This document shows, piece by piece, positions 1 to 22,900 of a DNA stretch of 64,000 nucleotides; position 1 is the stretch's first letter, and every line of letters begins with the position of its first letter. The position numbers and the translations under genes are program-made. The notes beneath the pieces were generated by a model. The model saw nothing but the letters and a program-made list of their open reading frames with translations, ran no database searches and was not told the origin of the DNA. This DNA comes from Zhengitettix transpicula (Eukaryota; Arthropoda; Insecta; Orthoptera; Tetrigidae), in NCBI GenBank assembly GCA_037074705.1, contig CM073596.1, forward strand, positions 30,556,001 to 30,620,000, given 5' to 3'.

Positions 1-9001
<9,001 letters not shown>

Positions 9002-10229
9002 AGCTCCAGGTGTAACTATTAAAATTGTGCGGTAGAATGTTTATGGGACTTATTCGCTGAAAACGCGCGAACAATGTGAGTTATCTCATCCAAAGACGCT
9101 GAGTCAGTGAGTAACGCGTCATCCGCCTGGCGGGTCTCTTGAATCCGAAGTTTCGGTGGATTATAAAAAAATACATCTAAATGAAGGCTATTATAAAAAT
9201 GTGTACGTTCCGCAGTTCAATTTAAGAACGATTGATTTAAAACATTGTATGTCATATTCCCATAATCGGTAGGAATGTCAGATCAGCGGTTTCCTGCCTT
9301 ATTTGACTTGCGCGTTGACAAATAAACGACGACTATATTTCTGTCTAATTTTGAGCCTCCATTATCTGCCAACAGATAAGAGACATTTGCTTCTCGTCTG
9401 GTTACATATATCTGAATCTGTGCTATAATGCTTTATTAAATAACAGCCAATTTGAATGAATTATTCACATATACATGCTCCAATTCAATGTTCACAAACC
9501 ATATTGGTCAAAAACCTTAAAGTATTAAAACTACTAAATATTCCTTGTATGACATAATACAACTTATAGGCCTACTTCAGATGTAGAGACTTGTAAAAAA
9601 TGAAGCAAATATTGAAAATATAATATAAAAATGAAAAATATAGGTTTTTTTATCTGAGAGGACAACCATCCAAGTAGATAAGGCAGTATAATCTTTAGTT
9701 CTATTCATATATTACACTGACATAGCTAAAAATTCCGATTCATTTAGCTACATATTGTATTGAGATTTTGTTGCAATTAACCCTTTTTTGTAGAATAGTG
9801 TGTATACTAAAAATCCTTTTACTAATACTAACAAAATAACACAAAAAATTGGTCCAAAAACTTTTCTAAAGTATTGCACCCAAACAATTGGGCCCAAAAA
9901 TTTCACTCAAAACCTATATATGAGATCCCATGTATCATATATCATATATGTATCATATATAACCCACACAGGTTTTGCATAAACTATATGAAACTATTTA
10001 TGATATGTATAAAGCTACCTTAATTTAGATACTGCTATGATACTGAACATAATATAAAAATAAAATGTCACACTTTTCTTCCTTGTGTTTAAATTACACA
10101 GATTGTTATAAGAATAGTGCATATAACTAAATAAAGTAAGTAACTTTTTATTGCCAAAAATAATACAATTGTTAAGCAAGCATGAATTATAATATAATAA
10201 ATTATGGATACATACATTATTATTTTATA

Positions 10230-10705
10230 TTAAGATTAAGTTGAAAGTTTTCTTCTACACTATACACAGAGTTGTTGCATAAGAAATATTTAGTAGTCCA
10301 CATAACTCTCATTGCTGACAGCTTTCTTACATCTAGTGGTAACCAGTTATATAATTTGACACCTAGCCTCTCAGGTCTGCGGTTAACCTTTGTGGTTCTC
10401 AGAGCTTGTATGGTAAGGAGTTTGCAATGTCTTGTGTAATAAGTATGATGACCATTCTATTCTTGAGTGCATGTTCTAACATGATAGGTACAAGAGCAAT
10501 TGGGCAGTAAGTTGGGTTTGCAACTTTCCCTTTCTTTTTGTACAATGGGGTATCAATGGATATTTTCCATTCTTCTGGAAATCATCCAGTGTTAACATGA
10601 TATTTTGATGACAGCAAGGTATTCTACTGTCTCCTCTTTTATGCTTTTAAAAACCTTTGAGGACATGTAATAGTTCATTGCATTTAACTGCTTCATTTGC
10701 ATAAT
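10230..10705 (-). mobile_element. LINE reverse transcriptase remnant
   Basis: On the minus strand about 10580-10445 reads FPEEWKISIDTPLYKKKGK and then CPIALVPIMLEHALKNRMV, which matches the N-terminal RT palm pattern of CR1/jockey-like LINEs (WK-x-S-x-V-P-x-YKKGDK ... YRPISLLP). Directly after it, with the catalytic core deleted, about 10400-10240 reads RRPERLGVKLYNWLPLDVRK and CNNSVYSVEE, typical of the C-terminal end of such proteins. It is therefore internally deleted and inactive. Confidence 0.65.
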
Positions 10706-12039
10706 TACATTTGTCCATAGTTACTGGCCTTAAAAATGGATTAATATAGGTTAGAGCTGTCCTGTTTTAGGAACTCTGTAATTAGGATATGAAGAGAACT
10801 AAAACATTTTCATAACTAATAATAGCATGTATTTTACTGATACTGTTACACTTTATAAATTCACATAGCACAATTCCTGTTAACATCAACACTCAATCCA
10901 AAAATACTTAGTATGAAATAATTTACTGAATTAAAAAGTTCTTCTGACAAAAAACTTAAAATAGATGTTTCCTTTGGTATTTCACAAAAGTAAGATGAGT
11001 TTAATTGGATATATTCTTATCACAATTAAAAATAATGAATTTAATTTTAATTAAATATGCATACATTGTAATTATAAAATTTGGATTAATGGTAAATATT
11101 TACACATTTACAAAATGTTATCACATTAAGTGATATCTTTTCTATGATTCAACATTAATGGATTTAACCAATGCTATGGCACTTTGTATCACTTTTACAT
11201 AACAACAGCTTTAAATAAATTTGATTAAATTTGTTAGGCTAGCAGAGAATTAAATATTTGAACAAATGTTTGTGCCATCTTAGCTCAAGGCAAAAACACA
11301 AATCCACATAAAAATAATTAGTACTTTTATAATTATTCAGAAGATAAAATTTATAACCTTAATTATATAGAATGCATCTGGATAAGAATACCATTTCTTA
11401 AGAAATGTAGATAGTAAACCATAATGAACTGTACATGAGTGTTTATATTTCAATAAGATTATTAAACATAAATTCACGTCAATTTAAAATAAGCCTTTCC
11501 TAAAAATAAATTATTATATTCCATCATAAGACAACAAATTAGTTTTGTTAAAATCTAACACCACTCAGTTATCAAGCAGTTAATGAAACTAGGTAACTTC
11601 GAACTGAAAATTTGAATGCACATGCTACGTTCCCAAATAACATTCAATATATGTACAAGAATTGTAAAATATAGCATCTCTTATTTAGGCTTAATGCTTA
11701 CATATTATGAAATATTATACTCTATTTCTATTGTATATATACATATAAATTATTTGTCAGTCACCAGTCACAACATTAACATGGTCATTATATAACTTTA
11801 AATACTTAAAACAGTTATTTAAAAAAATTATTTTAAGAAGTATTCATAAACATTAGATTAAATCATAAAATGTGCTACAAATGGAACAATAACAAATGTA
11901 TTTCAACGAACAAACGGAGAATTTATGAAGTAAAGGTGCTGTATAAAGTTAAACATTTCTCCATGGTTTAGAATTTTGAGTTTGAAGATAGAAAACTCTT
12001 TTATATATATATGAAGTGACCAAGTGAAATTAATTAACT

Positions 12040-12520
12040 CATTTGGTTAGGAAAGAGGGACAGATAAGCTGACTTGCTTTAAGTAAACAGTTGGTCCTGT
12101 AAGGCTGGGAAGAAATAGTATTTTCCTTTTGGTGAGGACTTCAGATCCTTTCTTCAGGACATTATGTCTGATCGTTGATTTGGCCAGCCGACTCAAATTT
12201 CAGACCTACTGTCCTGCAGAAATATATATTAAGGTAGGTCAGCTTGTCTCTGTCCCTATTTCCTGTCTAAATGAGTTAATTAATTTGACAATTTCACATT
12301 ATTCTTTTATATATGTATTACTTAAGGAATATGTGGATGAATTCATGCCTGGCCAGCATGTAGTTCAGAAGGGGGCTCACACCCTTGAAATATTGAATTT
12401 CCACCAATGCCAGACTGGACCAACTATTGATTTCAGGTAAGTTGACCTCACTGTCCATCTTTCTTATCCAAATGTGTTATTTAATTTGACTTCACCCCTT
12501 TTTCCTTAAGTGTTATATAT
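12040..12520. repeat. Family A foldback repeats (two tandem pieces)
   Basis: Contains the family A hallmarks: a GGAAAGAGGGACAGATAAGC terminus, CAGTTGGTCC, the mirror text CCAGACTGGACCAACTATTG, then GATTTCAGGTAAGTTGAC and a terminus AAATGTGTTATTTAATTTGA followed by CTTAAGTGTTATATATA. An apparent 103-residue reading frame within it is repeat sequence with no coding character. Confidence 0.6.
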
Positions 12521-12540
12521 ATATTTTTAAATTATAATAG

Positions 12541-12879
12541 TAAGAATGTGACATTGTCAAAAATAATTGTAATATTGGTATGGAAAGGACAGAGAGATAG
12601 GTTGTGGCTTACCTGAAAGTGAAGTGCGGTGTTGCCACAAGGAACTGAAGGTTGTTCTTCAAATTTTCGGAGGCTGTCAGCCTTCTTCTTCAGGAAGGAG
12701 TGTTACACCATTCTGAGCACCGGCCGGCTGCATGGAATGGTGTAACACTCCTTCCTGAAGAAGAAGGCTGACAGCCTCCGAAAATTTGAAGAACAACTTT
12801 CAGTTCCTTATGGTAACACCGCACTTTACTTTAAAGTAAGTCACAACCTATCTCTCTGTCTTTTCCATACCAATATTGC

Positions 12880-12890
<11 letters not shown>
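12541..12890. repeat. Family B foldback: ~350-bp near-perfect palindrome
   Basis: The left half (starting near TTGTAATATTGGTATGG, 12565) and the right half (ending near CCATACCAATATTGCAA, 12885) are reverse complements over about 150-160 bases each, with a centre around CACCGGCCGGCTGCATGG at 12720-12735. Each arm contains the CAG/GTAAG fused splice motif (AAG/GTAAG-like in the right arm) and the CTGAAGAAG...CCTCCGAAAA hairpin. It lies next to a (TA)n(CA)n microsatellite at 12882-12941. Confidence 0.85.
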
Positions 12891-12941
<51 letters not shown>

Positions 12942-15900
12942 GTTATGACAGGTTTTCCATAAAAATTAAATGGCTTACCTCTCAGGTTGCTTCTGTGAGG
13001 TAGGTTTACTAGTTTTGAAAGTGTTATCCCCTTCTTCAGTAATTTGTAGGTTGTTTCCTTCTGCTAGAGCTACCAAATGGAGACAATCTACTGAAATAGG
13101 AAGATTACACCTCCAATCATACTTAAACAATAATAATAATAAATAAGTTTAGTAAACATACTATCTTGAAGCCACCTTTAGCACTCTGGAAACCTTTCTC
13201 TTTGTAATAAATTGACTGTCATACTATCCCATGCAGCCACATATATATTATATATAGTGTCATAATCTAAATCAATAGAAATGTTTTAACTTGCTAATAA
13301 TTTATTCAATTTGTGTGTAATTTGTTAATATATAATGGGATCTAGTTACAAATGATATTGTCCTATAATGTTATTTTCCAAATATATTTGATACAAATTA
13401 GTTTTTGAAGAAAATATGTTGTGAATATCAGTAGTTAATCAACTACATATTTCAAAAGAGGTTTTCTCAACTGTTGTTAACTTTGCAAAATCTAATTATC
13501 TACTTTTGAGAGTCAGTGTATACTTACCCTTGCACATCTGCTAAAAATCATTGGTCCTATACTAACAACATTTAATTTCTGATAGTATTATCTATTGACT
13601 GAAACAATGGCTCAATGAATTTATTATTAAAATACATTTAAATATATAGGTAACACTAATTGTAAAATTGGAGGCTGTCTAATGATCTACAGAAAGAATC
13701 ACACTGTGGAGAAATGGTAAACATAAATACAGTACTCTTTATCCTCTCTTATTCTCACAAATTTTATATGGGACACTAAGGATTTGCTTTAGTAAAGTAA
13801 ATTTTATATAAAGCACCAAACAATTATCTTTTTAATTTCATGTTGTTTTTCTCTGAGGTCAAATATAATACATAAACTTTTGTAATAATGAAAATTTGCA
13901 TAAATATAAACATATATTTAAACAACAAAATAAAGTTTTTTTACTTCATATTTCATCTATATTTAATAAATTGTCAAAATTTGTATAGTTTTAATCACTG
14001 AAACACACTTCCCCAAGACATGTTTTCTAGTAATTGAGGTATTTATATCTTTGATACTGTTTTCTCAAATTTTCAATAATCACTACTTAATGTAGTAAAT
14101 ATCTCACAAATTATAACTGAACAATGAACTCGTGCCTTGACAAAATATTCTAGGAAACAAATACATGTATCAATTACATATAAAATACAACATACAAAAA
14201 ATATTCTTTGGTTTCTAAATTAAAAATTTAGTTTTCCCCCTATAGATACAACAATTACCGAGTTATTACTAGAGTTTTTCATCTATCCTTTAATTCATTT
14301 CATTCAAGAGATCCAATTTTGTGTAAAATAAATTAAATATATGTTGAGGAAATAAAATAAGAGTGCTGGTATGTTTTGGTTTGATGTAGGCCTTGTTGTA
14401 GTACTATAACACTTTCCCCAACAAATTTTGGAATTAAATATAAATCACAGACCAGTCCATAAAAGACTAGAAAGATAAATAACTGCAAGTGGAGAGTAAC
14501 TAACATAAGGAACATATATATTACTCATCTAATAAGTAATAATAATAAACATAAAAATTTCAACAATAGACAAAGTATCAATAATTATAACGTAGTTTAA
14601 GTTATTTTATGTTTAACAACTGCTAAATTTTTGTTACAATATTTGGATCTATTGTTCTTATTAATAATTTTAGTAATAGTTTAATGTGTCATGAATAACT
14701 TGTGACAGAAAATACTGTTATACATAAAAAGGGATTAGAACAAAACTGCAATCAGTAAAATATAAAATAAAATATACAGTTTAAATACAACATCATTTGC
14801 TAATTATTCTGAGGCATACTATCTAGTTATTTCACAATAGCTTAGTGAACAAATATGTCCATCTAAATATAGACAACAATGACTAGCAATAGAATAGTGT
14901 AGCTGACTAGCATACAATGAAATATCATAGCATAGAGCATAAGTAACTAAGAAATCCAGTTATCTAGAGCATAGTTGCTTGAGCAATAGCCACAGAAAAC
15001 AGGCTTATTAATTAAGAGAATGATTACTAGCAGCTGAATTCCTACAAATATCACAAAGATTAGTAGCAATGCCAGGTGTACTTCAAAACACTATAGGTGT
15101 CAGAAATACCTAGTACTTTTACAAATAAATTTTTACCTAAACAATTCATGACATCTGAAAACAATTTGAGATTTTACAAATATTACATCCTTTGTTCCCA
15201 AAAGAGAATGCAATTAAACTCTGAACTTAAATGAAAATTGAAGATAATTTTTTTTGAAATGTTACAAAAGTAAATACTTTTATAATTGATATGTACAAAT
15301 ACACATTTATCTGTGTGTAATAATTTTGAATTGAAATATTAGCAATTTTTAGGTACGACATAACAGACCATAAACAAGTTTGAATATATAATAGAGAAAA
15401 GTTTTGGCAAATTTAAATAACCAAATTAGATTTGTATTAGAACAAGCAAGTAAAGATATACAATATCACATCAGAAGTTATATAATAAAAATTTCAATTT
15501 TTAATAATAATATATGTATTTTCCAGCTGATACAGAACTATAATCAATCAGCAAATATTTAAACAAAATAATAATGATACTAGCAGTAATTAATATATAT
15601 CACAAAATAGTTAAAATAGAAACCACATAATAAAATTAAGGAATAATAATACTCGTTATAATTTATCAAGCTTGGTCTGTCATGGTCACTGTCTCTCTCT
15701 CTCTCTCACTCAAACCATGCTACTATCAAAACTGTTCAATTCTATGGCATACAAACAAGCTTACCACTTCTATTGTATTAGTTTCAAAGTTGACAGATAT
15801 GACAAAACACATCACAATCCTGTTAACTTACACATAGTATTCCACGAGATACAATTTTATTCATTCAATGGTAATATCACAGAGTACTTTAAAATCATAA

Positions 15901-16369
15901 AAATTGGTAAAAAACTACAAAATAAAAATAACCATTTGTAATATAATCCCAATATTTGGTAACAGGAGAATAATTTGATTTTATAATACTACAATATGAA
16001 GTGAATATTTACAAATGTCGATGGCAATAAATAATAAGGAGGGATCCAAGAGATAAATTCACCACTCAGTCTGCAAAGAAGAAAATGGTTTTTAGCTACT
16101 TCACAATAATTACTTTCATAATACAGAATATCAATCTCAAAATTGTAAGATAAAAATTTGTGCTATATATTATACCATATAAGTAAGATACTTGCAAAAC
16201 TAGGGCTATCAGTTAAAGAATTAGTTCTTAACAAATTATATAAAAAAATATGGTCAGTTTCTATGCAATTGAGATGTACTTTCTCTTTTTTATTTTCCTT
16301 GATAATCAGTCTTGATTCTTCAATATTTTCCAATTTTTTTTATAATATAGGTCAGTTTCAAATATATAA

Positions 16370-16411
<42 letters not shown>

Positions 16412-16454
16412 CTTGAGGAAAATTTGACGAGGTCAAATTAAATAACACATACGT

Positions 16455-16810
16455 GTCATTACAGAATGTCACATTCAATACAACAATTTGACAATCTTAT
16501 TTTTCAGGTTGCTGTGGAGTGTCTATTGAAAAAAGGATGAAATGCTGGAGCTGAAATTGGTGCACAAAGTATCATTTCTTCTCAGCTCTTCCTACAAGAG
16601 AAAGGAAGGGAAGGACCTTGTCAAAGGTGTGTTAAAAGCTTTAATTACATTACATTCACTGATCACTGCTCAATACAGTGTGCTCAACGAGTATATATTT
16701 TTCTCATTTGTTTTCCTTTTCACATATTATGTTTAAATTTTTGTCTAGGAAGTATTATATTTTAGATTAGAGTAATAGATGTAATTGCAGTGAGTTTTTG
16801 AGTACATATA
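16455..16810 (+). pseudogene. Displaced, broken copy of ARMC5 exon 3 with intron flanks
   Basis: This 356-base stretch matches 29015-29366 almost throughout. The match covers the end of ARMC5 intron 2, all of exon 3 (copy 16508-16690 versus 29068-29245) and the first 120 bases of intron 3. The copy is broken: the TGC codon near the exon start is now TGA, and a 5-base duplication (ACATT) shifts the frame. The acceptor AG and a GT at the donor remain. The left side abuts a family A end (AACACTTGAGGAAAATTTGA, 16408-16454) and the right side abuts the other family A end (TGTTGATTTCAGGGTAAGTC, 16817-16870). It lies 12.5 kb upstream of its source, on the same strand, beyond the CUEDC1 stop codon. 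Confidence 0.85.
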
Positions 16811-16865
16811 CATAACTGTTGATTTCAGGGTAAGTCAACTGCACTGTATCTCTTTCCTAGACAGA

Positions 16866-16895
16866 TGTGTGTGTGTGTGTGAGAGAGAGAGAGAG
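16866..16895. repeat. (GT)n(GA)n microsatellite
   Basis: Alternating GT followed by GA repeat about 30 bases long, just outside the CUEDC1 stop codon. Confidence 0.8.
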
Positions 16896-16925
16896 TGAGA
16901 ATATTTCCTCACCTTCATTTGAGAG

Positions 16926-19900
16926 TCAATCCCTCTGTTCTAATTTCTTCTCATGTCCACTACCTTCTTCCTCGTCATCATCATCATCTTCTTCTTCATC
17001 ATCAATAAGTAATGGTTCTGCATTCAGAAGTAAGTTGTCTTTGGATGGAGCAGGACCCTGACTTAGAATGTTCTTTGCAGAACTTCTTTTCTTGCGTCTT
17101 GTGAAGACTCTAGCTAGCTGAGCAAATTTCTTACGAGACACTGACAGGGCATAAGTGAAATAAAGATACAAACTGATAAAAATATATAACGATACCATAA
17201 AAATTATTATACAATAGAATTAATTGCAGAGTACTGACTATTTACGACAAAATGGCAAATAAGAGATAACTCTGATTTCTGTTAAAGTGCTTATACTTTG
17301 GTTCTCACAAACGATCATCCATAGCTTTGAAATTCACATGGAGCTAGGAATTAGTACGTATAGAATTTGAGCCACCTGAATGGGTTTTATTTCTGTGAAT
17401 GCTATTCTTTCATCGACAAGAGGATAAAAGTAGCAAGATAACATGAATTTTGTTAAGTGAACTGCAACATTTTGATTGTTATATTCTAAAAATATATATA
17501 TTTTTTTAATTTTATAGTGCACTTGAGCCAGAAAGTTCAAGACAGCCATTGGATATAAATAAAATGATTTTTTTTCTGTTTAGTACTCACTTTTTCCCAT
17601 ATTCCTAAGCCTTTCTTTGAACAAGGCATCTTCATCATGGTTTGAAGTTAAGGACTTGCTGAAAGGAAATGTAGCTAATGTCTCCTCAGGTGGACTGTCT
17701 TCAGCTTGATCTAAAGTAATATTAAAACACTCAACAATTCTGTATGAGTTTCGGAGTACTTAAAAAATAATTTAGAAGTAATAAGCAAAGGTCTATATTA
17801 AAGGGAGAATAACTTAGGCCAACACTGAAATTGTCTGTAGATGGAATACAAATATAAATAAATATGTATCTATTAATATTATATCATTTTAAATTGAATA
17901 TTATTAACATACCCCATTGACTTAAGATTTTATAATTTCATACATAATTCAAAATGGGGTCCTGATATTATTGTCACCAATTAAAACTCTAAGACTATAC
18001 TTAGTTTTTGCCTAAAAACAATTAATTTCCATGTATTAAAAATACTACAATTTTGTAAATTTTTTTGTCAATTATCACGTCATAGATTTGGACAATTACA
18101 ATTACATTACAGACCTACTTATCACACTTTAAAGGATAGACTAGTTTGTAGAGTTACATTTAAATTATGGCAGGGCAGTTTAGAATTCTGCATATGTCTT
18201 CATTATTATATATGTAAATGAATCTACAATTTGAGGTTATGTTGAAAATCTCTAAAATAATACCCTTCTCCAATGTAGACAAGAAGTCTTTATTCCATCG
18301 AAGCTCTGCCATGAATTCCTCATTCTGTAGAAAGAGAGCTATTCTCTCATCTTCAAGATATCGGTCAAGTTCAGGGTCACCAACGTCACACAGAACACCT
18401 CTAACCCTTTGGTTCTCTGCATATTTTTGCTGCAGTAGTTGTTGGCTCAACATCATGACCTGTAATGTAAAAAAAAAAAACTTTAACATGAAAATTACAA
18501 TAACAATTAGTTTCCAATTAAATGCAATAAGCAACAGCCTAAATAATGAGAAGTAAATACATATGCATGTATAAACCATTTTATACAGGAAAAATGATAT
18601 ATTTTTGTAGTTTCAAAATATTGTAAAACGATTTAAACTGGACAGCATAATGTGTTAAAATGACGTAGATAACTTTTCAAAGTAAATAAATAACATTTTC
18701 TTAAGGTTCTGTGTAGTACACTGAAGCTCTGATTATCCTAATGATTTTACATTATATGTGATTAATTGTGCACAAACAATACATTTGATATTATTCAGTA
18801 AATTAAATAGTGGATTGTTGGATGAAAAAGAATGATGGTATTCTAAAAAACAAAATGTGATACCTGAAACATTTCAACAGAGAAAAAATAATTTTCCTTA
18901 TGGTGTTGGATTCTATATCATGAATATTATGCTGCATCAGATACATAATAATTAATAAGTTACATATCAGATTACAGAAATATTTTTTTCCATCATTTTC
19001 TGTTAATGAACTATTTTAAAACTTACTGTTTTACTATAATAACTAATCATGAACTTATAGTGATAAGTATACCGATATAATTATTTGCTGATATAACAAA
19101 TTATATGAATGATGCAGAGAAATCTTAACAATGACACACAATATTATAAAACAAACTATTTTAAAAGCAGTATTCTTTTGTCACTAAATTATAATTAGGA
19201 CCTGTTCTGCTTTACGCCTCTTCTTCTCCCTTCGCAGGTAGCGCTGTCTGGCACGTAGCTCATGCCAACGCAATGAAAGCTTCTGTCTGCGGGCCTGGAA
19301 CCGAGCTACCAATTGCTTCCACATAGTGGGTTAGACTAAAGTGAGGCCAGCTGCACTGGTCAGCCCACACAGCCTATCTTAATGGTCTTAACAAGGTAAT
19401 GGAGGTTCATGACTCATGCCTCTGTATTCAGACACCACACAGAAAGCAAGCCACCAGCATTCACTTTACACTTTCTCACAGTGTTTGAAAAACACAAGGT
19501 TACATATGTTTGCTATCACTTGGTAATTCCTTGTGCAAACTGATGGTTGAAGGCAAAGGGACAGTGTGTGCTGATAAATGAGTTGACTCTGGTCCATTAC
19601 AAAGACCAAGACAGCTATCACAAGTGACCTTGGAACTGAGTTAGTCAAGAAAAAAATCACAAATAAATTGTCTCAAAGCTACCAAAGTAAGGTTTGCTTC
19701 TACAAATTAACATATGGCTATACATAAAATGTATATGAACACATTTTCATTAAAATTATTTCAATCAGACATAAAAAACAGATCCATAATAAAGGAATTA
19801 TTATTTATCAAGAAACACACATGGCTGATATAGTAAATATTAACACTTATTTCTCTAGTTCTGAGGAAGAATGAATAAAACAAAAACTGTATAACACAAA

Positions 19901-22900
19901 TTAGTAAAGTACACAAAGAACATTTATGTGATAATTAACTCAACACACATGAGTGCAACAGAAGTGGGGCATATGTTATATAATTACATGAATATTCTGA
20001 TGAAACAGTGTTTTAATGACTATAAATCAGTCAAACTTTAGAATAGCATTTTAAGTGTAATAATCCTATTCTGGAAGTAAACCAATTTTATAAAAAGTTT
20101 AGAGTGCTTGTATTTTTTTAATAAAATATCAGAAAGGCACTGTTAAATTATTCAACCAGTAAGTTATCAGAAATATTATTCTAATGAAAATATTTGGAAT
20201 GTGATTTTACTTCAATTTCATGCAACAGCTAACACATTCCATTACAGGTTCTGTAAATTACCACAGTTCCACCTTGTTGTGTTACTCTTATAGCAATTGA
20301 TTGTAAATTTATGGTGTATCAAAAAGGACTTAACAACTTTACAATGTTATAGAAATTTATTGAAACAAATTACAGAAATGGTTGTCATTTTAATGCAAAA
20401 CACATCAAGTGCCCACCAACCAGTTATTGTGGTTTGATGTTACTCTGTTCATCATATAGCAGAATACATTTCTATAAGCCTGTAAAGTCATTTTTGATAA
20501 TCATGTCTTTTTATCATTGACAACCTCTGCAATATATTTATGGAGATTTGATGCTCCTAGGATTTCCTAAATTAGTTTACCTGTTTCTTGTGAGCTCCTC
20601 CCCAGCTACGAGCAGACAGTCTGAGGAAGTCATCAGGTAGCGGCCCCAACAATGGTGGGGCCCAGCATTTAAGAGTTCTCATAGGGGGGTCGGTATGATT
20701 GCCTTCTTCCATTGATGGTTGAGGACTCCTGTGGGTAAATATTAAATTATTTTGTTATAAAATACTAGGAACCAAAACATTTACTAATTTGGAAAATATA
20801 TTGCACATAGATAAAAATAGAACAATGAAATTCCAATATTGCTGTAAATTTACTAAAACTGTACAAATCATATAGTTTTTTGCTTAATCTCAGAATATCA
20901 TAGCTAACTGTTCAAATGACTGTAAACTCCTAGGAGGCAGTTTAAAATTTCTGTAATTGAGGAAACATCACTGTGACAAATCCAAACAGTATTGTTTTCA
21001 ACACAAATTTCAGTTAATACCATTGATTTTTGTTACCGAGATCACTCAAATTATTTATTTAGTTGAAATATCATGCGATGTTTACAGTCTTAGAAACTAA
21101 AAGTAATACCACCTGGCAGGGGAAGCTTCTTTTGACGTGATTGTACAGATGGCAACAGACTGACCAGTAGTTTCCTTCTGCTCTATCTCATTACGCAACT
21201 TTTCATTTTCATTGTCAGTGGTCATAGCCAACAACTGGTCTATAGTTGCATCCACAGCTCCCTGATTGGCACGAAGCACAGCCTGGGAATAAGATTTATG
21301 ATCTGTAATACAGCCAATCTATATAGCTTATATTCATTCATTCAATACCATAATCCATAACATAAAACTGTTTTAGTGTACCAAACGTACCATGTATATA
21401 ATTCAAGAAGCAATGAGTATTTATTGGTATCGACAAAAACCAAGACAGCAGATTGGTCACCTGAAAATGAGGACCCGAGGCACCAAGCCAGACAGTACAA
21501 AGCCCTACAAATCTTTGTACATTCCAGCCTCCTTTGTGCTGGCTCACCAAACGCTGTTGGTCAACCAGAAGACAATGTGCTCTCCTGATAAGGGAAACTG
21601 AAAATTTGAAGAACTGACACAGCAATACCAGCCAGTTAATTTCAGATGAGACATTTGCTTTCGCTTTCTTAATCATACTAATTTCCCACTCTGCATGTGT
21701 AAGCACATGAATATCTTTATCACACAGATATAAACAATTGTTATTAACAGGTGGTGGCTACCTGAAATTAAAGCTTGGGATGGCTATTCGGGACAGGAGT
21801 AAGTTCTTCAAATTTTCAGAGGCATTAGATCACTTCTTCATGAGACAGAAGACACATCCCGTGTGTTGGCCAGCCATAGAATGTCTCTCCTATCCTTAAT
21901 GGTGACACTGAGCTTCAATTTCAGGTAAGCCACCACCTTGCTTTCTTTCATTTGCAACAATATATATATATATATATATATATGATTAATGGTGTTGTGA
22001 CAGTGTCAAAACAATTAAGATAATGTTTGGAAAGGAAAGAGAGAGTGTTGGTTGCTTACTGAAATTGAAGTTTGGTGTTGTCACTCAGGACAGGAGTAGT
22101 TCTTCAAATTTTCAGAGGCTCTCAGCCCACTTCTTCAGGGGAAAGAGAGTTGCATTCCATATGCAGCTGGCTATGGAGTGTGGAGTTTTGACTGCCGCAC
22201 GTCTAGCTGTACCCATAACAATAGACACCCCACCAGGCCACTAACTTTTCCTCAAGTGCTTTATATATATAATTATTTTTAATAACATGAAGTATGTGCC
22301 AATAGCTTTGTAAGATACATAGACACTAAGTTACCATAAATTGAGCATATTACTGGCAAATAATGAAACTGCAGAGCACGTTGCATAAGAAAATAAATAG
22401 CATACCATTATTAAATTAATTCTTTTGGTATCTTTTACTGAAACAGGCACATTACATATTTCAGATTGTGTAGAAACATAACCAGAGGAGTTTGCAGTGT
22501 CTGTGCTCTCAGCTCTTGAAGTTTGCTTTCTGCACAAACAGTGCAATACAAAATGGACTGTAGTAAACTTTCTGTTATGATTAAAATGTCTAAATGTTTT
22601 TAATTATTTTTGTGGGAGTAACGTTAAGATACAAACTAAATCAGTGGGTTTCAACATAATGCAAGTTTATGGTGCATCTGAAAAGCTGATTCTAAGGTGA
22701 AAGTTTACTATAACTTTGAAATAATACCTGCCTGGCTTGTTTGCATCTGACTACTACCATAGCATTTCTTTCAAGAAGGGAAAATTGTTGTTTCACCTCC
22801 TTACATTTTCAATTTTGCATGTATATTCCACTTCTATGCTCCTCTTGATTCCCACAAATTAGTGCGCTTCTTTCACCTACAATTAAGTGTTATACATATT

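Larger units (their letters stand above)
9002..16925. other. Intergenic region, esterase 5' side to CUEDC1 3' end
   Basis: About 7.9 kb between the esterase start and the CUEDC1 stop, with no gene I can support. The first 350 bases are relatively CpG-rich and are the likely esterase promoter side. The rest holds a LINE remnant (10.2-10.7 kb), family A and B foldback repeats (12.0-12.95 kb), long featureless AT-rich sequence (about 13.1-16.1 kb) and the displaced ARMC5 exon copy (16.45-16.81 kb). Confidence 0.7.

Noticed and set aside
12129..12440. 103-codon plus-strand frame
   Set aside because: It consists of family A repeat sequence, which is not coding in other copies.
22331..22546. Extra CUEDC1 exon on the minus strand (SRAESTDTANSSGYVSTQSE)
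   Set aside because: It reads protein-like, but exons 1 and 2 already join in the middle of the CUE domain with matching phase, so nothing can be inserted there.
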